A DNA stretch of 64,000 nt. Origin: E44-bin32 sp965195195. GTDB taxonomy: Bacteria > Chloroflexota > Anaerolineae > Anaerolineales > E44-bin32. Position 1 is the stretch's first letter, and every line of letters starts with the position of its first letter. Below the pieces are notes generated by a model that saw only the letters and a list, made by a program, of their open reading frames with translations, did no database searches and was not told the DNA's origin. The DNA lies in NCBI GenBank assembly GCA_965195195.1, contig CBDAFF010000064.1, positions 1-64,000 on the forward strand, in the 5' to 3' direction. Shown here one piece after another: positions 26,881 through 34,678 of the stretch. A program made the position numbers and the translations under genes.

Positions 26881-28497
26881 ATGACCAAGCGAACCGCTCC
26901 TTCCAAGGATAACCCCTCTCCGAGCTCTGTCTCAATCGACGGTAACCATCTCACTCTTGCGCAGTTAGAATCCGTCGCTCGATTCAATTCTCAAGTTGAT
27001 TTGGATAAATCAGCAAGAGATCGTATTGACCAATCTGCTAAGAACCTTAAAAAGCTTGCATCTTCCAAGACCCCAATCTATGGGGTGAATACTGGTTACG
27101 GTATATTCGCAGATAGGCGTCTTGATTCCTCCCAAGCATCGAAGATCTCTGAGAATCTAGTTCTGAGTCATGCAGTTGCAGTCGGAGATCCTTTCCCGGA
27201 GGAGGTCGTTAGAGCTGCGATTCTCATTCGCGCAAACTCTCTTTCACATGGATACTCTGGCGTTCGAACAGAAATCATCGACGTCCTCCTTTCGTTATTA
27301 AATAGAGGTGTAACCCCCTACATTCCGTCTCAAGGCTCATTAGGTTCATCAGGAGATCTTGCACAACTAGCTCAACTCGCCCTTGTTTTTACAAATTCCG
27401 ATGCGCATGTGTTTGGCGATACTGAGGTGCAAGCCTGGTTCGAAGATTGCCTACTCCCTGGTCATGAGGCAATGAGCAAAGCTGGTATCGAGCTTATCGC
27501 ACTCGGCCCAAAAGAAGGCTTGGCTCTCACGAACGGTGCATCCTTCTCGACAGCCCTTCTTGCTTTGGCAGTCATCGATTCACATCGATTGCTTTTCTCG
27601 AATGAAATCGCTTCGTCTATGACTCTCGATGCCCTTCTCGGCGTGTCTGCCGCGCTCGATGAACGGATCCATGCAGCTAGACCTTACCCCGGCCAACAAG
27701 CTGTTGCTCAAAGAATGCGCAACCTCATTTCAGGCAGCCAGCTTATTGATAGCACTACAAGGGTACAAGACGCCTACAGCCTTCGTTGCTGCCCTCAAAT
27801 CCTTGGCCCGATTTGGGATACGCTCGCTTACGCCGATAAGGTCAGCAACATTGAGATGAACTCCGCAACAGATAACCCCCTGCTATTTGGCGATGATGTC
27901 CTCTCAGGGGGTAATTTCCATGGGGAACCTATAGGGCTTGCTGCTGATTATCTAAAAATTGCACTTTCAGAGGCTGGTTCAATATCAGAGCGGCGGATCT
28001 TCAGGCTTTTATCTGCGGATATGAATGCTAACCTCCCGGCCATGCTTATCGCAGATCGCGACAAGATCGGTCTCTACTCTGGCTTGATGATGCTTCATTA
28101 CACAGCAGGCTCCTTGGCGCTTGAAAATCAAGCTCTAGCCAATCCTAATTCAACTTCATCTGTGCCGACTTCTGCCGGCCAGGAAGATCATAACGCCAAC
28201 TCGACTACAGCCGCCAGGAATCTTCGACTCATTGTTGAGAACTTGACCCGCATCACTGCAATCGAACTCATCTGCGCTTCCCAGGCTCTTGATTTGCGTA
28301 TGAAGGATTCCCCCGGTAAATCTCCAGGCACGGGAACACTTGCTGCACTTAAACACGTCCGTAAATCTGTCGGTTTTATCGAACACGATCGCCCATATTC
28401 AGCAGACATCTATCTCGTCAGTGAAATAATCCGCTCTGGAACATTGCTCACCGCCCTTCAGAATGCGGGGTTTGACGTTTACCCCCCTGTGCTATAA
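26881..28497 (+). CDS. MIO-type aromatic amino acid / histidine ammonia-lyase
   Basis: A 538-aa member of the histidine/phenylalanine/tyrosine ammonia-lyase family, which removes ammonia from an aromatic amino acid to give a 2-enoate. Seen: Y-G-V-N-T-G-Y-G near residue 67, L-S-H-A (His97, the residue found in histidine and tyrosine lyases), the cofactor loop G-S-L-G-S-S-G-D-L, S-G-G-N-F-H-G-E-P and the late S-A-G-Q-E-D-H. The cofactor triad is Ser156-Ser157-Gly158 instead of the usual Ala-Ser-Gly. No hutU, hutI or hutG is present. I use the ATG at 26881; a longer frame runs into the divergent gene. Its stop codon sits inside the hisS-leader -10 box. Confidence 0.88.
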   Translation: MTKRTAPSKDNPSPSSVSIDGNHLTLAQLESVARFNSQVDLDKSARDRIDQSAKNLKKLASSKTPIYGVNTGYGIFADRRLDSSQASKISENLVLSHAVAVGDPFPEEVVRAAILIRANSLSHGYSGVRTEIIDVLLSLLNRGVTPYIPSQGSLGSSGDLAQLAQLALVFTNSDAHVFGDTEVQAWFEDCLLPGHEAMSKAGIELIALGPKEGLALTNGASFSTALLALAVIDSHRLLFSNEIASSMTLDALLGVSAALDERIHAARPYPGQQAVAQRMRNLISGSQLIDSTTRVQDAYSLRCCPQILGPIWDTLAYADKVSNIEMNSATDNPLLFGDDVLSGGNFHGEPIGLAADYLKIALSEAGSISERRIFRLLSADMNANLPAMLIADRDKIGLYSGLMMLHYTAGSLALENQALANPNSTSSVPTSAGQEDHNANSTTAARNLRLIVENLTRITAIELICASQALDLRMKDSPGKSPGTGTLAALKHVRKSVGFIEHDRPYSADIYLVSEIIRSGTLLTALQNAGFDVYPPVL

Positions 28498-28498
28498 T
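28472..28498 (+). promoter_or_regulatory. Promoter of the hisS attenuator leader
   Basis: TTGACG (28472-28477) and TATAAT (28493-28498) are separated by 15 bases, with a TGC extension directly before the -10. It overlaps the last codons of the ammonia-lyase gene. The transcription start should fall at about 28505-28506, one or two bases before the leader ATG. Confidence 0.8.
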
Positions 28499-28506
28499 CT
28501 GTAATT

Positions 28507-28578
28507 ATGAAAGCTGGGTCCACGCACCACACACGATACGCATCTGCCCACCATCAAGTGGGTATAGTGCGCGCGTAG
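28507..28578 (+). CDS. His-rich leader peptide controlling hisS
   Basis: A 23-codon ORF, ATG to TAG, directly behind the promoter. His-His pairs stand at residues 7-8 (CAC CAC) and 15-16 (CAC CAT): four His codons in 23, far above chance and in the place expected of a control peptide. There is no Shine-Dalgarno sequence and hardly room for a 5' UTR, so translation would start on a leaderless RNA. The ORF lies wholly inside the attenuator described at 28505-28646, and its stop codon lies within pairing segment 2. Expression is not proven by sequence. Confidence 0.8.
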   Translation: MKAGSTHHTRYASAHHQVGIVRA

Positions 28579-28615
28579 ACCCACCCGCTCTGACAAGAAG
28601 GGATCGTTGATAAAG

Positions 28616-28646
28616 ACGGCGTGGGCTTGGCTCAGGTCGTTTTTTT
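28616..28646 (+). terminator. Intrinsic terminator of the hisS attenuator
   Basis: The arms 28616-28626 and 28630-28640 form a stem of ten pairs with one internal G-G mismatch and a TTG loop. A run of seven T follows (28640-28646). The hisS ribosome binding site starts only five bases later, so this terminator must be bypassed for hisS to be expressed from the leader promoter. Confidence 0.85.
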
Positions 28647-28661
28647 GTGATGGAGGCATAA

Positions 28662-29930
28662 ATGCCAATAATTCAACCGGTTCGAGGCACTCGCGATTTC
28701 TACCCAGAGGATATGGCTTTTCGCCAGTGGCTCAATAATCATATCCGCGAGGCATCCTCGCAATTTGGCTATCAGGAATTCGACGGCCCCTTTCTGGAGC
28801 GCCTGGAACTCTATGCCGCTAAATCCGGTGATGAGCTCGTTAAAGAACAGTCTTATGTATTTCCCGATCGAAGCGGTTCGATGATCGCTCTTCGTCCTGA
28901 ACTCACTCCATCCCTTGCACGTATGGTGGCGCAGCGCGGTAAAGGTCTCTCGCTGCCTCTTCGCTGGTGGTCTTTTGGACCTTTTTGGCGATATGAGCGA
29001 AAGCAGAAAGGTCGGTCTCGGGAATTCTTCCAGTGGAATATCGACCTTATCGGCGTCGGCACCCCTGAAGCGGATGCCGAGCTCGTTGCGGTAGCAGCGA
29101 CACTCTTCCGAAATATTGGGCTGACAGCGGACATGATCCGCATCAAAGTGAACAATCGGCGCCTTGCCGAGAAGCAGCTTCAGAAAATCCGGATACAGGG
29201 CGAGCTTCTGCCAGTCACTTTTCGTCTTATCGATCGACAAGATCGCATGACGCCAGAGGCATGGAAATCCTATGCGCTCGAAAGCGGACTATCGGAAGAT
29301 CAATTTACTGGTCTCGTGAAGATGCTCGAGGATCTTGAGGCCTGGAAATCTTCACCGGAAATGATCCAATACTTCAAAGCCGCCGAAGCGCTCGACGTGG
29401 ATGAATATCTTGACTATGATCCAACCATAATTCGGGGGCTTGATTACTACACCGGGACGGTTTACGAAGCCAGGGACGTCAAGGGCAATCATCGGTCAAT
29501 CCTCGGCGGAGGTCGCTACGACGACCTCGTCTCTGTGGTCGGCGGCGACCCAATCCCCGCTACGGGTTTTGCGATGGGAGATGTCGTGTTCGGTCTCGTT
29601 CTCGACGAGAATGGGATCAAACCGGATCTGCGTGTGAGTCCAGCGGATATCTTGATTACAACTTTTGATGAAAGCAGTGAGAGTATTTCTATTCAAATCG
29701 CGACAGAGCTACGCGAAGCTGGCTATCGGGTTGAGTGGTACCCGCAACCTGTACGCCTTCAACGGCAGTTTAAGTACGCAGATCGGAATGAAATCTCACT
29801 GGTTGTAATCATTGGCCCCGATGAAGTGGAGGCGGATAAAGTCTCGTTGAAGGACATGGTCTCGGGCGAGCAAGATACTTTTTCTCGTAGCGAACTTCAA
29901 GCACGGATAAAAGCCCGGTTGTCTGGTTAA
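28662..29930 (+). CDS. hisS: Histidyl-tRNA synthetase
   Basis: Class II synthetase that charges tRNA-His. The 422-aa protein shows motif 1-type R-G-T-R-D-F, motif 2 region A-L-R-P-E-L-T-P-S-L-A-R-M-V-A and F-W-R-Y-E-R, the HisRS-specific G-L-D-Y-Y-T-G-T-V-Y-E, motif 3 G-G-G-R-Y-D-D-L and a C-terminal anticodon-binding domain from about residue 325. GGAGG lies six bases before the ATG. Control is probably by the His-peptide attenuator immediately upstream. tRNA-His(GTG) is encoded about 100 bases downstream. Confidence 0.97.
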   Translation: MPIIQPVRGTRDFYPEDMAFRQWLNNHIREASSQFGYQEFDGPFLERLELYAAKSGDELVKEQSYVFPDRSGSMIALRPELTPSLARMVAQRGKGLSLPLRWWSFGPFWRYERKQKGRSREFFQWNIDLIGVGTPEADAELVAVAATLFRNIGLTADMIRIKVNNRRLAEKQLQKIRIQGELLPVTFRLIDRQDRMTPEAWKSYALESGLSEDQFTGLVKMLEDLEAWKSSPEMIQYFKAAEALDVDEYLDYDPTIIRGLDYYTGTVYEARDVKGNHRSILGGGRYDDLVSVVGGDPIPATGFAMGDVVFGLVLDENGIKPDLRVSPADILITTFDESSESISIQIATELREAGYRVEWYPQPVRLQRQFKYADRNEISLVVIIGPDEVEADKVSLKDMVSGEQDTFSRSELQARIKARLSG

Positions 29931-29964
29931 GTACGTTTCTTTTGTGGCTCGATGCCTGCCTTCG

Positions 29965-29973
29965 TGTTAGAAT
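29965..29973 (+). promoter_or_regulatory. Extended -10 promoter of tRNA-His
   Basis: TGT-TAGAAT lies 59 bases before the tRNA 5' end, between hisS and the tRNA. It would allow the tRNA to be made independently of the hisS attenuator. The -35 region is not convincing. Confidence 0.45.
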
Positions 29974-30032
29974 AACGCTCGCATAAGTTGGGTGTCTTTC
30001 GTTCACTTTTTATTAAAGATGCAGGTCAGCAT

Positions 30033-30105
30033 GGCGAGGGTAGTTCAGTGGCAGAACGCGCGCCTGTGGAGCGCGATGTCGCGGGTTCGAATCCCGTCCC
30101 TCGCC
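30033..30105 (+). tRNA. tRNA-His (anticodon GTG)
   Basis: The cloverleaf folds fully: acceptor GCGAGGG with CCCTCGC, anticodon stem CGCGC/GCGCG around loop CTGTGGA (anticodon GTG at 30066-30068), and T arm GCGGG-TTCGAAT-CCCGT. A G precedes the acceptor stem at 30033 and the discriminator base is C, the G(-1):C73 pair that identifies tRNA-His. CCA is not encoded. Confidence 0.97.
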
Positions 30106-30189
30106 CTGAAACAACTCCAATAGCTAATTTTTATCTTGCCCTTATATGGAATAAGTGAGGGTGCGTAACCCTTCAACCAGCCCTTTGAG

Positions 30190-30216
30190 AACGCCCGCTA
30201 GGGCGTTTTATTTTTG
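30190..30216. terminator. Terminator between tRNA-His and the BMP-like gene
   Basis: AACGCCC-GCTA-GGGCGTT is a seven-pair hairpin followed by TTATTTTT on the plus strand. It ends transcription of tRNA-His and lies just past the stop of the convergent lipoprotein gene. Confidence 0.85.
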
Positions 30217-30219
30217 AAA

Positions 30220-31278
30220 TTAGCGAGCTATACCGGTTATGGGATCCACCCCGGTGTCGATATAGCCATCGATAAGATCCTGCAGTATCTCCTGCACCCA
30301 CGCCTCCCGTCCAGGCGTCAATCGCTCAGAATTGATATCTTCAATGACAACCGGCATGGACATAGTACCTCCACCTTCGCCTACCCAAACGTTATCCCAG
30401 ATTTCTGCGATCGCCACTTCAGGTGCAATCCGCACCGTCGCGATCCATTTCTCTCCAAGATCATCTCCTGGTGAGTCACCGCCAATATAGCTCAAATCTG
30501 GACCCGCGAGCATTTCCGCCGATACTGTTGCGCTCAATTCAGGAGACAAGAAGATCGTATCCACATCCAGGTTTAATAGTGAATTGATTGCATCCTGCAC
30601 TGCTGAAGTCTCGGAGGTAGCTGCCTCAACACCAAGCGGATATGAATGAAAAGGTGGATAGGCTTGTCTGCATAATCCGCAATAGAACTTCACCCCATTT
30701 TGAAACGCTAAATTACTAGCCTGTTCTTCGCCTGAGTTCTGCAATGAGACAGCGCCTACCCGCCAATCGGGCGTTACTGCGGCCGAGAGAACACCGGCGA
30801 TGAAGCCAACGTGATCTGCACCCAGGCCGTCTGGACCGATCCTTGTTAAATTGTCTGCAGCGCTTAAGCCATGGATCCCGATAGCCACAAACTGGACTGC
30901 CGGATATCGATCTGCCAAGTCGTTTAATCCTGGATCAGGGGGGAGATAAAATACAACCTTTGCGTTCTTCTCGAGATCACTGTCAGAGATTTCGGCCAGA
31001 ACGATAAATTCATTTCCTTCGTCTGCCGAAAGCGTTGTTATGGTGTCTTCCACCCTGGAAGTCGTCCTCTCTGGGACCTCACCCCCACTAATCAGATATA
31101 CCAGGTCAGGTACAGCCACAGGCGATGTTGTTGGTATGATCTGCCGCTCCTTGGTGGGCGTTGCTGAAGCCTGTCCGCTGTCTCCCGGCCCGCCACAGGC
31201 GGTCAGCAGGATAACCATTCCAAGCAAGGTCATTTTAAGTGAGGGTTTGTCAGCGAATCGCATCAAATATTTTCCCAT
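30220..31278 (-). CDS. BMP/Med-family substrate-binding lipoprotein
   Basis: The 352-aa protein has a lipoprotein signal ending in the lipobox L-L-T-A-C near residue 29, followed by a Ser/Thr/Pro-rich linker. The rest resembles the basic membrane protein / nucleoside-binding family: a periplasmic-binding fold with V-Q-F-V-A-I-G-I, G-A-D-H-V-G-F-I-A-G-V-L-S-A and W-R-V-G-A-V-S. BMP proteins usually bind nucleosides for an ABC importer, but no permease or ATPase genes are adjacent. A later ATG at 31263 is a possible start. The ligand is unknown. Confidence 0.75.
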   Translation of the reverse strand: MGKYLMRFADKPSLKMTLLGMVILLTACGGPGDSGQASATPTKERQIIPTTSPVAVPDLVYLISGGEVPERTTSRVEDTITTLSADEGNEFIVLAEISDSDLEKNAKVVFYLPPDPGLNDLADRYPAVQFVAIGIHGLSAADNLTRIGPDGLGADHVGFIAGVLSAAVTPDWRVGAVSLQNSGEEQASNLAFQNGVKFYCGLCRQAYPPFHSYPLGVEAATSETSAVQDAINSLLNLDVDTIFLSPELSATVSAEMLAGPDLSYIGGDSPGDDLGEKWIATVRIAPEVAIAEIWDNVWVGEGGGTMSMPVVIEDINSERLTPGREAWVQEILQDLIDGYIDTGVDPITGIAR

Positions 31279-31410
31279 CCATGTCCACTATTTTACTATC
31301 TGTACTCAGCCCTTGACCATATCGCCCAAACGTGGAGAATTGATACTCACTTTTTCCATACATTCTTTCTGTTCACCAATTATTAAGAAATACGAGATAA
31401 TATGGGTCAC

Positions 31411-32508
31411 ATGAAACCATCTTCAAGAGTTGTCGAACGCATAAACCGTCGAGATGCGCTAAGAATGTCTGCCCTGGGATTGGGCGGGTTTGCCTCCCAA
31501 AGGTATCTGCTAGGACTCGCACTACCGGAATTTCCAAGCGCAGAACGTCTCGGCAGAGTCACATCGCCCAGGGTCGAACTTCACATACGACCCGATTCCA
31601 GCAGCCAAGCGATCGGAACCCTTTATGAGGATGCCGTCGTTCCCTGGCTGCGCGAGGTAGTCGGGTACCATCCATACCGCTTTAATCAACGCTGGTTAGA
31701 AACTCCAGACGGCTATCTGTGGTCTGGAACAGTTCAACCCGTCCAAAATGAGCCGAACGAAGCCGTAGACCTACTACCCGTGACGAGCCTCGGTGAAGGG
31801 ATGTGGGTTCAGGTGACAGTCCCCTGGGTGGATCTCATATTGGATAACCCGCCTGCCCGTTCTCCCTGGTTGAAAGAAAGCCTAACACCGCGTCTATCTT
31901 ACAGCCAAATATTATGGGTTGACCAAATTCGCACAGACGATTCAGGCAATAACCCTCTCTACCGTATCAATGAGCGTTACGGATATGGCGACATCTTCTG
32001 GGCTGATGCCCATGCCTTTCGACCGCTTACTGAAGATGATCTGTTTCCAATCCACCCTGAGGTTGAAGATAAACGGGTCGTAGTAAACCTGACATCTCAG
32101 ACGCTATCGTGTTTTGAGGGTAATCGTGAGGTCTTTTTCTGCCGCATATCTTCAGGCGCAAAATTCAACGCTTCCGGTGAGCCGGTAGATGAGTGGGCCA
32201 CTCCGATTGGGGGCTTCCAGATCTGGCGTAAGTTGATCTCGCTACACATGAGCGGCGGAACGACTGGAGGCGGCTACGATCTACCAGGAATCGGTTGGGT
32301 AACTCTCTTCGTCGGCAATGGTGTAGCAATCCATTCAACCTTCTGGCACAACAATTTCGGTGTCCCCATGTCACATGGTTGTGTAAACGCACGACCTCAG
32401 GATGCTCAATGGATTTTCCGCTGGACAACACCCTTCATCGACTATGATCCCGGCGATGCCACTGTCTCAATGCCTGGAGGGACTCGCGTCTTGATTGTTG
32501 AAGCATGA
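31411..32508 (+). CDS. L,D-transpeptidase (YkuD) with N-terminal SH3-like region, Tat-type signal
   Basis: A 365-aa exported enzyme that cross-links or edits peptidoglycan. The N-terminus has a twin-arginine-like motif R-R-D-A-L-R followed by a hydrophobic stretch. Residues about 50-110 look like a bacterial SH3 domain. The YkuD domain ends with the catalytic S-H-G-C-V-N-A-R near residue 328 and an upstream H near I-H-S-T-F-W. I use the ATG at 31411 since GATAAT ends at 31401, which rules out the earlier ATG (31402) if that box is the -10. It is a single-gene unit. Confidence 0.9.
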   Translation: MKPSSRVVERINRRDALRMSALGLGGFASQRYLLGLALPEFPSAERLGRVTSPRVELHIRPDSSSQAIGTLYEDAVVPWLREVVGYHPYRFNQRWLETPDGYLWSGTVQPVQNEPNEAVDLLPVTSLGEGMWVQVTVPWVDLILDNPPARSPWLKESLTPRLSYSQILWVDQIRTDDSGNNPLYRINERYGYGDIFWADAHAFRPLTEDDLFPIHPEVEDKRVVVNLTSQTLSCFEGNREVFFCRISSGAKFNASGEPVDEWATPIGGFQIWRKLISLHMSGGTTGGGYDLPGIGWVTLFVGNGVAIHSTFWHNNFGVPMSHGCVNARPQDAQWIFRWTTPFIDYDPGDATVSMPGGTRVLIVEA

Positions 32509-32576
32509 AGTATCACTTCTTCTACAATCTCACTTATTTGCAGTAACGTTTCACTTTCTAGACTGGAACTAAATCG

Positions 32577-33575
32577 ATGTCCGAAAAACGCGCAACCGCG
32601 ATCGCTTCTCCAAACATCGCCTTTATCAAGTATTGGGGCAACCGCGATCCTGCCCTCCGCCTTCCAGCGAATACTTCGCTCTCCATGACACTCGCGAATC
32701 TTCAAACGAATACAACTGTAATTTTCGATGACCGCCTGGAAGCCGATCAAATCGAAATCAACGGCAGCCCCGCATCAGAGAAAGCTGCCAGCCGCGTTAC
32801 GGTTCATTTGGATCTCATTCGCACTCTCTCAGGGGTTCCTTCCTTCGCCAATATTCGCAGTCAAAGTAATTTCCCCGCCGGTGCAGGCATCGCCTCTTCA
32901 GCCTCAGCTTTCGCTGCACTCACCGCAGCAGCTTGCAATGCAGCCGGGCTGGATCTAGACATGAAGCAGCTATCCATCCTCGCCCGTCGCGGTTCCGGTT
33001 CTGCCGCTCGCTCTATTTTCGGCGGTTTCGTGCAATTATTCTCGGGAGAAGTTAATGAGGACGGGTACGCTGGGCAGCTTGCGCCTGCAGAACATTGGCA
33101 CTTGGTCGATCTCGTCGCAGTTGTCACAAAAGAACACAAATCGACAGGATCATCCGCAGGCCACCTGCTTGCGCCCACAAGTCCAATTCAAGCATTTCGA
33201 ATACAGGATGCGGCACGTCGTCTGGAAATCTGCAAAAATGCGATTCTTCAAAAGGACTTTCAAGTACTTGCTCAAATTGTTGAGCAGGATTCAAACTTGA
33301 TGCATTCCGTGATGATGACATCAGACCCGCCCCTTCTATACTTGGAGCCGGAGTCGATCAGCGTCATGAAGCATGTAACCCGCTGGCGAGAGGATGGTCT
33401 AGCAGTTTGTTACACAATCGACGCCGGACCCAATGTTCATTGCATTTGCTCTTTTGAGGATTCCCATGAAGTCGAGCGTCAGCTCCGTTCTATCGATGGC
33501 ATTTTAGATATCTACCGCTGCTCACCCGGAAATGGCGTGGCTCTGACCGCTAACAATGAACAAGCACCCCAGTGA
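32577..33575 (+). CDS. mvaD: Diphosphomevalonate / phosphomevalonate decarboxylase
   Basis: A GHMP-kinase-fold decarboxylase of the mevalonate route to isopentenyl units. The 332-aa protein starts A-T-A-I-A-S-P-N-I-A-F-I-K-Y-W-G-N-R-D, and has the ATP loop F-P-A-G-A-G-I-A-S-S-A-S and the conserved R-R-G-S-G-S-A-A-R-S-I-F-G-G-F. In some Chloroflexota the homologous enzyme decarboxylates mevalonate monophosphate, working with isopentenyl phosphate kinase, so the exact substrate is open. No other pathway gene lies here. Transcription is on the plus strand before rseP. Confidence 0.9.
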   Translation: MSEKRATAIASPNIAFIKYWGNRDPALRLPANTSLSMTLANLQTNTTVIFDDRLEADQIEINGSPASEKAASRVTVHLDLIRTLSGVPSFANIRSQSNFPAGAGIASSASAFAALTAAACNAAGLDLDMKQLSILARRGSGSAARSIFGGFVQLFSGEVNEDGYAGQLAPAEHWHLVDLVAVVTKEHKSTGSSAGHLLAPTSPIQAFRIQDAARRLEICKNAILQKDFQVLAQIVEQDSNLMHSVMMTSDPPLLYLEPESISVMKHVTRWREDGLAVCYTIDAGPNVHCICSFEDSHEVERQLRSIDGILDIYRCSPGNGVALTANNEQAPQ

Positions 33576-33581
33576 TATAAT
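33573..33581 (+). promoter_or_regulatory. Extended -10 promoter of the RseP-type protease gene
   Basis: TGA-TATAAT overlaps the last codons of mvaD (TGA stop included). The next start codon is at 33612 behind AGGTGA, giving a leader of about 25 bases. Confidence 0.6.
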
Positions 33582-33611
33582 CGCAGCTAAATAAATGCGT
33601 AGGTGAATTTC

Positions 33612-34658
33612 GTGTCAGATTTTTTACTGTTCATAATCGTTCTCTCGGTGCTGCTAATAGGTCACGAGTTGGGCCACTTTCTCGTTGGAAAATGGCGTGG
33701 TGTGAAAATCGATGAGTTTGGTTTAGGTTTCCCGCCTCGAATACTGACCTTATTCGAAGCTGGCGGGGTTAAGTACTCTCTGAACTGGATCCCGTTCGGT
33801 GGTTTTGTCCGTTTCGCGGGAGAGGATGATCCAGATATCCAGAACGGTCTTTCTTCATCGAGCAAACTGACACGTACGCTCGTCCTTTCTGCTGGTCCTG
33901 CAATGAATATTCTCTTGGGCTTCCTTGCTTTTCTCATGGCTTTCAAATTTGCTGCGCCCGATGTCAACCGCGTTCTCATCGCTGAAGTCCTTGAAGAGAC
34001 ACCTGCATACGCTGCAGGTATGCTTGTCGGCGACATCGTCGAATTCGTCGATGACATTCCCGTTCAGGGTTTAGTTGATATGCAGGAAGCTATTCACGCA
34101 AGACTCGGCGAAACTACTCTTATTGTTGTTGATCGAGACGGACAGATTGTTGAACTAACCATGGTCCCGCGCGTAGAATTCCCTACCGATCAAGGACCCA
34201 TCGGTGTGACATTGAGTTTCCCCACCGCTCAAATGGGATGGCTCGAAGCCTCCAAGTGGGGCGTGGATTCGGTCATCACCCAGATCACCGCGCTGGTCAA
34301 ACTTCCGGGACGATTACTAAGCGGTCAAGCCTCACCTGAGGAAGCTCGTCTCAGCGGTTTAAAAGGCATTCATGATATGTTGTCGTGGGCAAGCACAATC
34401 GATCGGGCTTCCGATCGGCCCTTCATAACATTAAACTTAATCGGTGTTATTAGTATCGGCCTGGCATTAGCCAATCTACTTCCCTTCCCAGCTCTTGATG
34501 GCGGGCGATTGTTGTTTGTCCTTTACGAGGCAATCTTTGGGCGCCGAATATCTCCTCGATTCGAGGGCATCGCCCACGCCATCGGCTTTGCCATCCTGAT
34601 TTTTCTCATGGTCTATATCAACCTACAGGATTTCATCAATCCAATTTCTCTTCCTTAG
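33612..34658 (+). CDS. rseP: Site-2 intramembrane metalloprotease (RseP/RIP family)
   Basis: A membrane zinc protease that cuts transmembrane substrates such as anti-sigma factors. The 348-aa protein has G-H-E-L-G-H-F in the first helix, a central PDZ domain (about residues 115-200), and the last motif L-L-P-F-P-A-L-D-G-G-R. Four hydrophobic segments are seen. The GTG at 33612 has AGGTGA five bases upstream; a GTG three codons earlier is weaker. The HEAT-repeat gene follows after 20 bases. The usual dxr neighbour is absent, in line with use of the mevalonate route. Confidence 0.92.
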   Translation: MSDFLLFIIVLSVLLIGHELGHFLVGKWRGVKIDEFGLGFPPRILTLFEAGGVKYSLNWIPFGGFVRFAGEDDPDIQNGLSSSSKLTRTLVLSAGPAMNILLGFLAFLMAFKFAAPDVNRVLIAEVLEETPAYAAGMLVGDIVEFVDDIPVQGLVDMQEAIHARLGETTLIVVDRDGQIVELTMVPRVEFPTDQGPIGVTLSFPTAQMGWLEASKWGVDSVITQITALVKLPGRLLSGQASPEEARLSGLKGIHDMLSWASTIDRASDRPFITLNLIGVISIGLALANLLPFPALDGGRLLFVLYEAIFGRRISPRFEGIAHAIGFAILIFLMVYINLQDFINPISLP

Positions 34659-34678
34659 CATCCCTACTGTGACATCCT

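Larger units (their letters stand above)
28505..28646 (+). promoter_or_regulatory. Ribosome-mediated transcription attenuator of hisS
   Basis: Four segments can pair in mutually exclusive ways. Segment 1 (515-525, counting from 28000) pairs with segment 2 (573-583) in an 11-position helix with one mismatch. Segment 2 (580-587) can instead pair with segment 3 (617-625) in eight pairs with one bulged C. Segment 3 (616-626) and 4 (630-640) form the terminator. A ribosome stalled at the His codons would cover segment 1 and let 2 pair with 3, giving read-through. A ribosome reaching the stop codon would cover 2 and let the terminator form. This is the logic of trp/his-type attenuators, applied to a synthetase. 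Confidence 0.8.

Noticed and set aside
28505..28646. T-box, SRP RNA or 6S RNA in front of hisS
   Set aside because: The T-box core AGGGTGGNACCGCG is absent, there is no SRP GGAA-tetraloop domain, and the length and shape do not fit 6S. The His-codon ORF explains the structure better.
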